Under the pieces are notes generated by a model, which saw nothing but the letters and a program-made list of their open reading frames with translations, was not told where the DNA came from and ran no database searches. DNA of 59,142 nt from DSUN01 sp035527715 (GTDB lineage: Bacteria; Planctomycetota; PUPC01; DSUN01): contig DATKZY010000054.1 in NCBI GenBank assembly GCA_035527715.1, positions 1 to 59,142 of the forward strand, in the 5' to 3' direction. Position numbers and translations under genes: made by a program. Of this stretch, positions 8,832-16,779 are shown piece after piece. How positions within the stretch are numbered: the stretch's first letter is position 1; every line of letters starts with the position of its first letter.

Positions 8832-8916
8832 GGGGCGGAACGGGTCCTGGAAGCTCCGGAGGGCCGCGTGCGGGCGTCGGGGGCCATAGGCTCTCGCCGC
8901 CCTCCGGTTCCGCCCC
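8832..8916. repeat. Long nested foldback in the pabB / kinase intergenic region
   Basis: GGGGCGGAAC (8832-8841) pairs with GTTCCGCCCC (8907-8916), and inside it CCGGAGGGC (8856-8864) pairs with GCCCTCCGG (8899-8907). Both stems are perfect. The flanking genes diverge, so a terminator role is unlikely. No convincing gene was seen in 8743-9040. Confidence 0.55.
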
Positions 8917-9040
8917 GCGTCGCCCGGAGCTCAGGCGGCGCGCACAAGGCATCGGAGTGCCTCCTGCTGTTTCTGCTTGATGCGGCCCAACGCCATCGCC
9001 AGCATCACGACCAGTGCGAGCCCCCCCGGCAAGGCACAGC

Positions 9041-9068
9041 TTGACAAAAGGGGACATTGGGCGATAAT
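9041..9068 (+). promoter_or_regulatory. Promoter of the sensor kinase cluster
   Basis: TTGACA (9041-9046) and GATAAT (9063-9068) separated by 16 bp, about 75 bp before the kinase start. Confidence 0.55.
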
Positions 9069-9143
9069 GGAGCGGGGAGGAGGCCCGGCTTCTCAGACGG
9101 GTCTTCCCCTGGCACCCGGAGGCCACAGACACGGAGGCGCGGC

Positions 9144-10247
9144 ATGGGTCAGGCCTCACCAACGAGGTCGCGTCCGGTTGATCCGGGCGGGCCCGCAGCC
9201 GCCCCGGGCCGGGGCAGCGTGGGGCCGCGTCTCAAAGCGCTCTGTGCGCCCGCGATCGCGGCCCTGCTGGTCTGCGCCTGTGCCCTTGTGGTGCGCTCGT
9301 CCTACCGAGGCACCCCCCCTCTCCACGCCGCCATCGAAGTGGTGGGAGCACTGATCGCGCTGGTCGCCGGGGTGGCTCTCGTGTTCTGCCACCGAGCCTT
9401 GGTTCGCCAATTGGCCCACACGCGCGAGACGCTGCTGCTGGAGCGCGACAGGGCGCAGCGCCTGGAACGAGCGCGGCGCCTCGATGAGGAACGCCTGGAG
9501 ACCCTCCGCAGGGCGCGCGAGGAACTCGAAGCCAGGGTCCAGGAACGTACGGCGGAGCTGGCGCGGTCCAACGAGGAGCTCGAGCAGTTCGCCTACGTCG
9601 CCTCCCACGACCTCCAGGAGCCTCTGCGCATGGTCAGCAGCTTCGTCCAGCTCCTCGCGGACCGCTACGGGAAGGTCCTCGATCAGGATGCGCGTGAGTT
9701 TATCGGCTACGCTGCGGACGGAGCGACGCGCATGCAGGCGCTCATTCGCGGCCTGTTGGCCTACTCGCGCGTGGGACGGCGCGGGACGCCGCTCTCCCCG
9801 GTTCCCGCCGAGACCTGTCTCCGCAACGCCCTCCAGCAGCTCCAGGCCGCCGTCGCCGAGGGCAACGCCCAGGTCACCCACGACCCTCTTCCCACCGTCC
9901 TGGCAGACGAGACCCAACTGACGCAACTGCTCCAGCACCTCATCGGCAACGCCGTCAAGTTCCGCAGCCAGGCCCCCCCGCGCGTGCACGTCAAGGCCGA
10001 GCGCAAGGGCGAGGAATGGACATTCTCCGTGAGTGACAACGGGATCGGGATCGGTCCTGCCCACACCGAGCGCATCTTCCGCATCTTTCAGCGCCTCCAC
10101 ACACGCGAGGAGTACCCCGGCACGGGCATCGGCCTCGCCATCTGCAAGAGGATCGTCGAGCGCCACGGCGGGCGCATGTGGGTCGAGTCGCAGCCCGGCA
10201 CAGGTAGCACCTTCTTCTTCACCCTGCCGTCAACACCAGGAGTGTGA
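9144..10247 (+). CDS. Membrane sensor histidine kinase
   Basis: A 367-residue kinase with two transmembrane helices (about 31-50 and 62-82) and a coiled-coil linker (about 90-148). A HisKA domain follows with phospho-acceptor H155 in YVASHDLQEP. The HATPase domain shows N269 in the N box, DNGIGI (298-303) and GTGIGL (326-331). The SHDLQEPLR H-box is typical of kinases in the Cph1 group, whose partners are small Rcp1-type receivers; such a receiver gene starts 4 bp downstream. There is no recognisable periplasmic sensor domain beyond a short loop. The ATG at 9144 has CGGAGGC about 6 nt upstream; longer frames overlap the promoter. The signal sensed is unknown. Confidence 0.88.
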   Translation: MGQASPTRSRPVDPGGPAAAPGRGSVGPRLKALCAPAIAALLVCACALVVRSSYRGTPPLHAAIEVVGALIALVAGVALVFCHRALVRQLAHTRETLLLERDRAQRLERARRLDEERLETLRRAREELEARVQERTAELARSNEELEQFAYVASHDLQEPLRMVSSFVQLLADRYGKVLDQDAREFIGYAADGATRMQALIRGLLAYSRVGRRGTPLSPVPAETCLRNALQQLQAAVAEGNAQVTHDPLPTVLADETQLTQLLQHLIGNAVKFRSQAPPRVHVKAERKGEEWTFSVSDNGIGIGPAHTERIFRIFQRLHTREEYPGTGIGLAICKRIVERHGGRMWVESQPGTGSTFFFTLPSTPGV

Positions 10248-10251
10248 TGCG

Positions 10252-10704
10252 ATGCCCCCGATCGCAGGGCGGCCCGTTGAGATTCTGCTCGTGGAAGACA
10301 ACCCCGGCGACGTGCGCCTGACCCGGGAGGCGTTCCGCACCGCCAAGGTGAGCAACCGTCTCCACGTGGCCTCGGATGGCGAGGAGGCTATGGCCTTCCT
10401 GCGCCGCCAAGGGCGCTTCGCTGCGGCGCCGCGTCCCGACCTCATCCTGCTCGACCTGAATCTCCCCCGGAAGGACGGCAAGGAGGTCCTCGCCGAGATC
10501 AAGGCCGATCCCGCGCTGCGGTCGATCCCGGTCGTCGTCCTCACCGTCTCCGCAGAGGAGGAGGACGTGTTGCGGGCCTACCATCTGAACGCCAACTGCT
10601 ACATTGCGAAGCCCGTAGAGTTCGCCCAATTCCTGCGCGTGGTGCGGAGCATCGAGAGCTTCTGGCTGACCGTCGTCAAGCTGCCGTCGGAGGTGGGAGC
10701 ATGA
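10252..10704 (+). CDS. Single-domain response regulator, Rcp1-like
   Basis: A 150-residue stand-alone receiver. Acidic residues E15 and D16, phospho-acceptor D68 in LILLDLNLP, a Thr at 98 and the conserved lysine K120 in YIAKP are all present. The opening VEDNPGDVRLTREAF and the C-terminal FWLTVVKLP are typical of Rcp1-type receivers that take phosphate from Cph1-like kinases. It begins 4 bp after the kinase stop, so the two form an operon. With no output domain it probably acts by protein contact or as a phosphate relay. A truncated paralogue lies at 11656-11853. Confidence 0.88.
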   Translation: MPPIAGRPVEILLVEDNPGDVRLTREAFRTAKVSNRLHVASDGEEAMAFLRRQGRFAAAPRPDLILLDLNLPRKDGKEVLAEIKADPALRSIPVVVLTVSAEEEDVLRAYHLNANCYIAKPVEFAQFLRVVRSIESFWLTVVKLPSEVGA

Positions 10705-10768
10705 GCCCGCCGCGGAGCTTGGGCTCCCACAGGCAGTCGCCGTGAACCCTGTTGTAGAGGCGCCGCCA

Positions 10769-11641
10769 ATGGAGGCAGCACACATCAACATTCTGCTCCT
10801 GGAAGACGACCCTGGCGACGCCGCGCTCATCCGCCACATGCTCGGCGGCGTGAGAGGCATTCCTGTGCACCTGGAGCGCGCCCAAAGGCTCGCAGACGGG
10901 CTGGAACTCCTTCACGGCAACAACTTCGACCTGATCCTGCTCGACCTTTCGCTGCCCGACAGCTCGGGCATCGACACGGTGGCCAGGATGCACGCACGCG
11001 CGCCCGACATGCCGATCATCGTCCTGACTGGCCACGACGACGAAGCCATCGGGGCCAGCGCCATCTGGGCAGGCGCGCAGGACTACTTGGTCAAAGGGCA
11101 GGTCAACGGCCCCCTCCTCATCCGCTCGATCCGCTACGCCATCAGCCGCCAGAGATGTCAGACGGCCATCCGACAACAGTCCCTCGTGGACGAAGCGACC
11201 GGCCTCTACAACCGCCACGCCTTCCTCACACTGGCCCAGCGGGACCTGAAGCTGGCCCGCCGCAGGAACGAGAGGGTGGTACTCGTGCTCATCCGCAGGG
11301 GCGGGCTCGGCCGCGTCGCCGCAACCCTGGGGCATGAGCACGGGCAACGCATCTTCGCGGACTTCGCCCAGATTCTTCGCGCCGCATTCCGCGAAACCGA
11401 CCTCATCGCCAGGGTCGGCCCCGATGAATTCGCGATCCTGGCGCTCGACGTGTCGGCCGAGGGCGCTGAGGTCCTCGCCTCAAGCGTGCAGAAGAGCCTC
11501 CCTATGCTCACGAGCCACCAGGACTGGCTGTCCTTCAGGGTGGCGGCCGTGACACAGGAAGCCGGAGTCGACATCTCGGCGCGCGAGCTCCTGGCGAAGG
11601 CCGACGCGGCCTGCCACGTCACCCAGCCCGCCAATGCCTAG
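10769..11641 (+). CDS. Response regulator with degenerate GGDEF domain
   Basis: A 290-residue protein with a receiver domain (about 6-125; D59 acceptor in LILLDLSLP, K109 in YLVKG) and a GGDEF-like domain (about 140-285). GGDEF domains make cyclic di-GMP. Here the start TGLYNRHAF is kept but the signature reads VGPDEF (216-221), and the usual D-x-D/H-F metal-binding segment is replaced by LIRRGGLGR. The domain is therefore probably not an active cyclase; it may bind nucleotide or act by protein contact. ATG 10769 has GAGG about 9 nt upstream; a GTG at 10742 is the alternative. It follows the single receiver by 64 bp in the same direction and probably serves the same kinase. Confidence 0.75.
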   Translation: MEAAHINILLLEDDPGDAALIRHMLGGVRGIPVHLERAQRLADGLELLHGNNFDLILLDLSLPDSSGIDTVARMHARAPDMPIIVLTGHDDEAIGASAIWAGAQDYLVKGQVNGPLLIRSIRYAISRQRCQTAIRQQSLVDEATGLYNRHAFLTLAQRDLKLARRRNERVVLVLIRRGGLGRVAATLGHEHGQRIFADFAQILRAAFRETDLIARVGPDEFAILALDVSAEGAEVLASSVQKSLPMLTSHQDWLSFRVAAVTQEAGVDISARELLAKADAACHVTQPANA

Positions 11642-11655
11642 GACCCTGTCCCAGA

Positions 11656-11853
11656 ATCCACGCGGCGCTGCGACGCATCCCCGTCATCGTGCTGACCAGT
11701 GCAGATGCCGAGGACGACATCCAGAGGGCCTGCGACCTCCACGCCAACTGCTACATCACCAAGCCCCTGGATCTCAAGGGGTTCACCCGCGCCGTCCAGA
11801 GCGTCGCGCGATTCTGGTTCACTACCGTAAAGCTGCCTGCGGCGGGAGGCTGA
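11656..11853 (+). pseudogene. Remnant of a third Rcp1-like receiver (C-terminal half)
   Basis: This 65-codon frame ends at a TGA and reads as the last part of a receiver: RRIPVIVLTSADAEDDI, then HANCYITKPLDL, then FWFTTVKLP. It aligns residue by residue with the C-terminal half of the receiver at 10252-10704 (SIPVVVLT, NANCYIAKP, FWLTVVKLP). The N-terminal acidic cluster and the phospho-acceptor Asp strand are missing, and there is no start codon or ribosome site in place. It begins 14 nt after the stop of the upstream GGDEF gene, so a deletion probably removed the 5' half. The paralogy supports tandem duplication of receivers in this cluster followed by decay. Confidence 0.75.
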
Positions 11854-11869
11854 TGCAGCGCGCCTCGCC

Positions 11870-12570
11870 TCAGCGGGGGGCCGTCGTGATCATGTGGATG
11901 AGCTGCTGCTTCACCTGCACGGCCAGATCCCGGATGTCGCCGCCGGTGAAGCTCTGAAGCTTCTGCATGGCCGCGTGCGGGTCGGTGGCGCCTTCCTTGG
12001 CGATGGTGAGGGCTTTCTCGAAGTAGGCTTTGTCGGAGCTGCCGTCGGGCAGGTCCTTGATGATCTTGGTCTCAAGCTCCTTCCTGGTCGAGTGGAAGGC
12101 TTCCGCCTGGCCCTCGCGGGTGCCCTTGGCCATGGCGTGCCTCACCTTCGTGACGGTCGGGGACTGGAAGCCCATCTTGGCGGTGTAGCTGAACTCGACC
12201 TGGGCCATGGCGTCGGTGAGGGCGCGGCCCTCGCGGGTCTTGGCCAGGGTCTCAGCGTGGGCGGCCAGGTACTTGTCCATCGTCTGGTTCGCCGGCTTCC
12301 GCTGGGAGGCCATCTCGATGAAGGCGTTGTTGGCCTGCTGGTAGTTGCGGATGAGGTTCTCGCCGTGCTGCTGGTCCTGCTTGAAGTTCGCGTCCTTCAC
12401 GAATTCGTTCCAGGCCTTGATCTTGCCCGGCCTCGCCGCGGCCGCGGTCCGCCAGCGCCCAGGCGTTCCTGGACGATGCGGTTCGCGGACAACTCGCAGC
12501 CCTTGCGAAGCATGAGCGGGAGCATCGCGTGCTTGGCCGCGCAGCGGAACACGCAGAGCCTGCTCGCCAC
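11870..12570 (-). pseudogene. Frameshifted uncharacterised gene
   Basis: Two frames together look like one gene. The 3' frame (11870 to about 12440) encodes a helical, Lys/Gln-rich protein ending TGGDIRDLAVQVKQQLIHMI, but has no plausible start. The 5' part is coding-like in another frame, from a GTG at 12570 preceded by AGGAGG with 6-nt spacing, through CAAKHAMLPLMLRKGCEL to about 12440. A promoter lies at 12636-12663. Third-position G/C is high in the upstream frame until the GC-rich run near 12430-12450 and then becomes high in the downstream frame. The total length, 701 nt, is not a multiple of three. Either the gene is broken by an indel or the sequence has an error there. The family is not recognised. 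Confidence 0.55.
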
Positions 12571-12635
12571 GCCCGGCCTCCTCGCCTCCCGGACACACGT
12601 GGCCACCGCGGACGCGTCAGAACCGTCAGGCCGCC

Positions 12636-12663
12636 ATTCTACACCTTCTGTTAGCGGCTGCAA
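12636..12663 (-). promoter_or_regulatory. Promoter of the frameshifted gene
   Basis: On the minus strand, TTGCAG (12663-12658) and TAGAAT (12641-12636) with a 16-bp spacer, about 60 nt before the GTG at 12570. Confidence 0.5.
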
Positions 12664-12678
12664 GGGCGCGGAGTGCCC

Positions 12679-12850
12679 GAGTATGGCCCCCAGTCCTGGT
12701 GATGCCTTCGTTCTCTTCCAATCGTCCTCGTCCTCGTCCTCGTCCGTCGTCCTCGTTCTCGACTCTCCTCCTCGCAAGCCAAGGGAATCGAGGACGAAGG
12801 ACGAGGACGATGGGAGGACTGGTTGGTTGCCAGGACTGGGGGCCATACTC
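12679..12850. repeat. Foldback element with 21-bp perfect terminal inverted repeats
   Basis: The 21 bases at 12679-12699 (starting GAGTATGGCCCC) are the exact reverse complement of 12830-12850. The interior has a TCGTCCTCGTCC-type run (about 12720-12770) and an inverse GGACGAGGACGA run (about 12796-12810), so most of the 172 bp can fold back. A similar GAGGACGAGGACGA run occurs at 25217-25230. There is no coding capacity. It looks like a miniature repeat, but no target duplication was seen. Confidence 0.65.
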
Positions 12851-12896
12851 AGCAGGTGCACCGGCCGAGGTGGCGGGCCGGGTCGAGGCGGGACGC

Positions 12897-14561
12897 TTAC
12901 AGGAGGCTCCAGATCATCTCGGCGAGTTTCTCGGGGTCGTGGCGCAGGAGGTTCTGCTTCTCCCAGAGGATGCGGCGGTGGTCGAGGTTCTCGACCAGGT
13001 CGTCGAGGATGATCTGGACGCGGTGGGAGCCGAGCTGGTCGTCTATGCGGACCAGCTCGGAGCTTTCGCTGCGGTAGCGCTCGAGGATGCCTGGGGGCGG
13101 GACGTTGGAGTTGACGAGGACGGCGTCGAGGACGCGTTCGCCCAGATGGCGCTCGATGGCCTCGATGTGCTGGGCACACGAATAGCCGTCGGTCTGCCCG
13201 GCTTGGGTGACGATGTTGCAGACGTAGACCTTCTTCGCCTTCGAGGCGCGGATGGCCTCGGGGATGGCGGGGACGAGGAGGTTGGCGATGACGCTGGTGT
13301 AGAGGCTGCCCGGGCCGATGACGATGAGGTCGGCCCGAAGGATCTCGTTGATCGCCTCCTCGTTGGCCTTGACGTCGGGCGGGGTGAGAAAGACGTCGGT
13401 GATGGGGGCCTTGCCGGGCTGGCGGACGTTGACCTCGCTCTCGACGAGCGAGCCGTCGGCGAGCTTGGCGCACAGGTGCACGTCGTCGTAGGACGAGGGG
13501 AGCACTTTGCCACGGATGGCCAGGACGCGGCTGGTCTCGCGCACGGCGGCCTCGAAGGAGCCTGTGACCTTGGCCATTGCGGCGATGAAGAGGTTGCCGA
13601 AGTTCATCCCCTCGAGCGTGCCCTCGGCGAAGCGGTACTGGAAGAGATCGTTGAGGAGCTTGCTGGAGTCGGACAGGGCGACGAGGCAGTTGCGCATGTC
13701 GCCGGGGGGCAGGACGCCGAAGTCGTTGCGGATGCGGCCGGAGGAGCGGCCCGTGTCGGTGACGGTGACGATGGCCGCGAGGTTGGACGTGAGGTCCTTG
13801 AGGCCCTGGAGGACGACGGGGAGCCCCGTGCCGCCGCCGACGGCGACGACGCGCGGCTCGGCGCCCTTGTTGCGGCGGTTGACGACCCGCAGGATGTAGT
13901 GCAGCTCGCTGATGCGGCTGATCTTGTAGTCGGGCTCCTCCAACTCGGTCTTGGGCACGAGGTCCTTGAAGCGTCCGTGGAGCATCTGCACGGTGATCAT
14001 GCCGAGGGCGTTGCCGGACTTGATTTCGGACTGGACGCGGTCGCCGACGCAGAGCACCTCGTCGGGCTTGAGGTGGTGGCGGGTGAGGAGGTCCTGGAAG
14101 CAGTCGTCGCGGTGGTCGCCCATCTCGATGTCGTTGATGAGGATGTCGTCGAAGCAGCCCTTGATGCCCAGGGCCTCGATCTTCTTCTGCTGGCGGGCGT
14201 AGACGCCGGTGGTGAGGAGGAGGAGCCTGTAGCCCTGGGAGCGCAGCTCGGCCAGGGTCTCGGGGACATCGGGGAAGGGCTGGATGTCGCCGACCTCTTC
14301 GCTGTTGTAGGCGGCGAGGGCGGCCTGGGCGAGGCTGGGCGGCATGCCGTGCATCTGGGCCATGGCGTCGAACACGTCGAAGCGCGGGCCGTGCTCCTCG
14401 AGGACCTCGAGCTGCTTCTGGTATGCCTCTTCCTCGGTGCAGGGGAGCCCGGCCTGGACCATGGCCCTGGCGGCGCGGCGCCGCGCGGCCCCGACCAGAA
14501 GGCCGTAGCAGTCGAACAGCGTGTCGTCGAGGTCGAACAGGATGGCCTTGATCTTCTGCAT
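12897..14561 (-). CDS. Fusion of HAD hydrolase and YvcK/CofD-like gluconeogenesis factor
   Basis: One 554-residue frame holds two domains. Residues 1 to about 225 are a HAD-superfamily hydrolase: D10 and D12 in ILFDLDDTLFD, LLLLTTG near 113-119, and motif IV VGDRVQSEIKSGN (172-184). Residues about 235-554 are YvcK-like: GGGTGLP (242-248), TVTDTGRSSGR (266-276) and LPPGDMRNCL (284-293). YvcK binds UDP-sugars and is needed for growth on gluconeogenic carbon sources and for normal cell-wall synthesis; in B. subtilis and mycobacteria it is phosphorylated by PASTA Ser/Thr kinases. The start follows the FHA gene stop by 4 bp, so the two are one operon. The fusion suggests a phosphatase acting on a metabolite or partner handled by the YvcK domain; this is inference. 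YvcK is normally a single-domain protein of about 320 residues. Confidence 0.85.
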   Translation of the reverse strand: MQKIKAILFDLDDTLFDCYGLLVGAARRRAARAMVQAGLPCTEEEAYQKQLEVLEEHGPRFDVFDAMAQMHGMPPSLAQAALAAYNSEEVGDIQPFPDVPETLAELRSQGYRLLLLTTGVYARQQKKIEALGIKGCFDDILINDIEMGDHRDDCFQDLLTRHHLKPDEVLCVGDRVQSEIKSGNALGMITVQMLHGRFKDLVPKTELEEPDYKISRISELHYILRVVNRRNKGAEPRVVAVGGGTGLPVVLQGLKDLTSNLAAIVTVTDTGRSSGRIRNDFGVLPPGDMRNCLVALSDSSKLLNDLFQYRFAEGTLEGMNFGNLFIAAMAKVTGSFEAAVRETSRVLAIRGKVLPSSYDDVHLCAKLADGSLVESEVNVRQPGKAPITDVFLTPPDVKANEEAINEILRADLIVIGPGSLYTSVIANLLVPAIPEAIRASKAKKVYVCNIVTQAGQTDGYSCAQHIEAIERHLGERVLDAVLVNSNVPPPGILERYRSESSELVRIDDQLGSHRVQIILDDLVENLDHRRILWEKQNLLRHDPEKLAEMIWSLL

Positions 14562-14565
14562 GAGG

Positions 14566-16032
14566 TCATTTCTCTTTGGGCGGTTCCGCCGGGGCGCCGA
14601 GGGCGTCGAGGAGCGCCTTCGCCTCGGCGGCGGCCGGGCTGTCGGGGAAGCGGGCGAGCAGTTCGCGGCAGTGGAGGCGGGCGAGGTTGGGCTCCCGGCT
14701 CCCGTTGTAGCGTCTGGCGGCGGCGAGGAGGGCCTCGGCCGAGGCGTCGCGGCGGCGGTCCGCGGCGGCCTGGCGAGCCGCGGGCAAGCCGTCGAGGGCC
14801 TTCGCGGCGGCGCGCTCGAGCCCCGTCCCCTTGAGGCCGGGACGCAGGACCTCCAGCATACGCTGAGCCGCATCGAAGTCGGCGGCCTCGCCCGTGAGCC
14901 CGGCGCGGCGCAGGGCATCGAGCGCCGCGTCGAGGTCGGCCTTCTGGCGCTTCTCGCGGGCCGCCGCGTCCACGGCGGGGTCCGTCTTCTGGGGTGCCGC
15001 CGCCGTCGTGGCTCGCGTGGCCGTGGTGGCGCGGGGAAGCGACTGGGTGGTGGCCTTGGCGGGGGCCGTGCCCGCGTCGGGCTGCTTCGGCGCGGGGGCA
15101 GGGGCCGGCGTGCCACGCCGCAGGGCGCGGACGATGTGGACGCCGCCGAAGAAGCACGCGCCCAGAGCGATGGCGCCGACGAGGAGCAGCACCCGCCGCC
15201 GCGAGCGCGCGGCGGCCGCCACCTGCGGCTCGGCCGCCTCCGCGGCGGGCGCGCCCGCGGGAGGCTGCAACGGGGGCGGAACGGCGGCGGGGGCCGCGGC
15301 GGGCGCCGCCGGAGCGAGGTCCGCCGGCGAAGGCTTCGGCATCGCGCTGGTCGGGGCCGTGGTGGCGTCGGGGGCCTGGACGTGGATGATGCTGCGGCCG
15401 ATCTGAATGGAGTCGCCCGGCTTCACGGGGCTGTGCTGCACGCGCTCGCCGTTGAGGATCGTGCCGTTCCTGCTCCCGACGTCCACGAGCACATAGCCTT
15501 CAGGGGCCTGGCGGATCTCGGCGTGGCGGTTCGAGATGCCGGTGTCGAACAGGGCGATATCGTTGTCGCGGCGGCGCCGCCCGATCCGCGTGATCCGCTC
15601 GCGCACGAGAAACGTCTTGCCCTTGCTGGGGCCGGCGGCAAAGACGAGTCGCAGGCCGGGCGCGGCCGCGGCAGCGGGGGCGGCCGGCTTGGGCTCGACG
15701 GCGGGCGCGGTGGGGGCCGGGACGGGCGCGGGCGCCGCGTCGGCCGATAGGGCCTCGACGGCGATATTCGTGGCGCCGATGTGAATGACGTCGCCCGCCT
15801 TCAGCGCCTTCTCGTTGACCCGCTCACCATTGACCAGGGTGCCGTTGCGGCTCGCGAGGTCGGAGAGCCTGACGGAGCCGTCGGCGAGTCGCTCGATGGC
15901 GCAGTGCTTGCGCGAGGCCCCCTCGTCGTGGATCGGCACCGTGCTTTCGTGCCCCCGGCCGATGGTGACCACGCGCTCCGCCGTCTCGACCACACGGCTC
16001 TCGCCTTTCGCGGTGACGACCAGCCGGATCAT
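14566..16032 (-). CDS. Double-FHA-domain membrane protein
   Basis: A 488-residue protein with two FHA domains, which bind phosphothreonine peptides. FHA1 (about 1-92) shows GR 25-26, SRKH 40-43, SRNGT 61-65 and NG 68-69. FHA2 (about 127-220) shows GR 151-152, SNRH 167-170 and SRNGT 187-191. Each is followed by an Ala/Pro-rich linker. A single transmembrane helix (about 280-303) follows, then a Thr/Ala-rich linker and a C-terminal helical region of TPR-like character (about 345-488). With both FHA domains N-terminal the likely topology is FHA in the cytoplasm and the C-terminus in the periplasm. It is first in an operon with the HAD-YvcK fusion. Promoter at 16078-16105. Confidence 0.85.
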   Translation of the reverse strand: MIRLVVTAKGESRVVETAERVVTIGRGHESTVPIHDEGASRKHCAIERLADGSVRLSDLASRNGTLVNGERVNEKALKAGDVIHIGATNIAVEALSADAAPAPVPAPTAPAVEPKPAAPAAAAAPGLRLVFAAGPSKGKTFLVRERITRIGRRRRDNDIALFDTGISNRHAEIRQAPEGYVLVDVGSRNGTILNGERVQHSPVKPGDSIQIGRSIIHVQAPDATTAPTSAMPKPSPADLAPAAPAAAPAAVPPPLQPPAGAPAAEAAEPQVAAAARSRRRVLLLVGAIALGACFFGGVHIVRALRRGTPAPAPAPKQPDAGTAPAKATTQSLPRATTATRATTAAAPQKTDPAVDAAAREKRQKADLDAALDALRRAGLTGEAADFDAAQRMLEVLRPGLKGTGLERAAAKALDGLPAARQAAADRRRDASAEALLAAARRYNGSREPNLARLHCRELLARFPDSPAAAEAKALLDALGAPAEPPKEK

Positions 16033-16077
16033 CGGCAGCCTCCTGGCGCCTCCCCCACTGCTGCGGCTTCCGCCTAG

Positions 16078-16105
16078 ATTATAGCAAAGACCCGCCAGGA
16101 TGCAA
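16078..16105 (-). promoter_or_regulatory. Promoter of the FHA / HAD-YvcK operon
   Basis: On the minus strand, TTGCAT (16105-16100) and a perfect TATAAT (16083-16078), spacer 16 bp. It diverges from the promoter at 16120-16148. Confidence 0.65.
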
Positions 16106-16119
16106 CGAGGCAGGGACCT

Positions 16120-16148
16120 TTGACTCCGGCATCCGTCCGCGATATGCT
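16120..16148 (+). promoter_or_regulatory. Promoter of the HD-domain gene
   Basis: TTGACT (16120-16125) and TATGCT (16143-16148) with a 17-bp spacer, ending about 50 bp before the ATG. Confidence 0.55.
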
Positions 16149-16195
16149 GGCCCGACCACCCACGCGAGACCCATCCTGCCTGGAGGAGAGACGCG

Positions 16196-16750
16196 ATGAC
16201 AAGGGATGAAGCGCTTGCCCTGCTCCACGAGCACGTGAAGGCCGGGAACCTTCGCAAGCACTGCCTGGCCGCCGAGGCCATCCTCCGAGCCCTGGCCCGA
16301 CGCCTGGGCGACGACGAGGAGCTGTGGGGCATCGTGGGCCTCGTCCACGACCTGGACTTCGAGACGACGGCTGCGACGCCTGCCGAGCATACAAAGGCCA
16401 CGTGCGAGATCCTGCGGGGCAAGGGCCTGTCCGAGGCCGCGCTCCAGGCCGTCCGCGAGCACAACGCCGAGGCCCTCGGCATCCCGCGCGAGTCGCGGCT
16501 CGGCATCGCCCTGGCCTGCGGCGAGACCATCACGGGTCTCATCGTGGCCACGGCCCTCGTGATGCCCGACAGGAAGCTGGCAAGCGTCCAGGCCAGCTCG
16601 ATCCTCAAGCGGATGCGGAAGAAGGATTTCGCGCGCGCCGTCAGCCGCGAGGTCATCGCCGAGTGCGAGCGGCTCGGCATCCCGCTCGACGAGTTCGTCC
16701 AACTCTCCCTGGCGGCCATGCAGGGGGTCGCGGGCGACCTCGGATTGTAG
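16196..16750 (+). CDS. HD-domain phosphohydrolase-like protein
   Basis: A 184-residue single-domain protein of the HD superfamily of metal-dependent phosphohydrolases. The metal ligands are visible: H22 in NLRKHC, the HD pair H51-D52 in LVHDLD, and probably H65 and H89 in AEHTKAT and REHN. This spacing matches small HDIG-type proteins whose substrates are usually unknown nucleotides or second messengers. The ATG has CTGGAGGAGAG upstream with good spacing. The next gene starts 29 bp downstream on the same strand and is probably co-transcribed. Confidence 0.8.
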   Translation: MTRDEALALLHEHVKAGNLRKHCLAAEAILRALARRLGDDEELWGIVGLVHDLDFETTAATPAEHTKATCEILRGKGLSEAALQAVREHNAEALGIPRESRLGIALACGETITGLIVATALVMPDRKLASVQASSILKRMRKKDFARAVSREVIAECERLGIPLDEFVQLSLAAMQGVAGDLGL

Positions 16751-16779
16751 ATTCCCGATTACCCATTGGGGAAGAAGCG

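Noticed and set aside
8931..9057. Small membrane protein on the minus strand (LALVVMLAMALGRIKQKQ in one frame)
   Set aside because: The hydrophobic part is out of frame with the only ATG (break at a G7 tract), no ribosome site is present, and the region carries the kinase promoter on the other strand.
12397..13473. A 358-codon minus-strand frame over the foldback and the YvcK 3' end
   Set aside because: Only its last 60 codons (about 12440-12570) look coding, and these belong to the frameshifted gene; the rest is a shadow.
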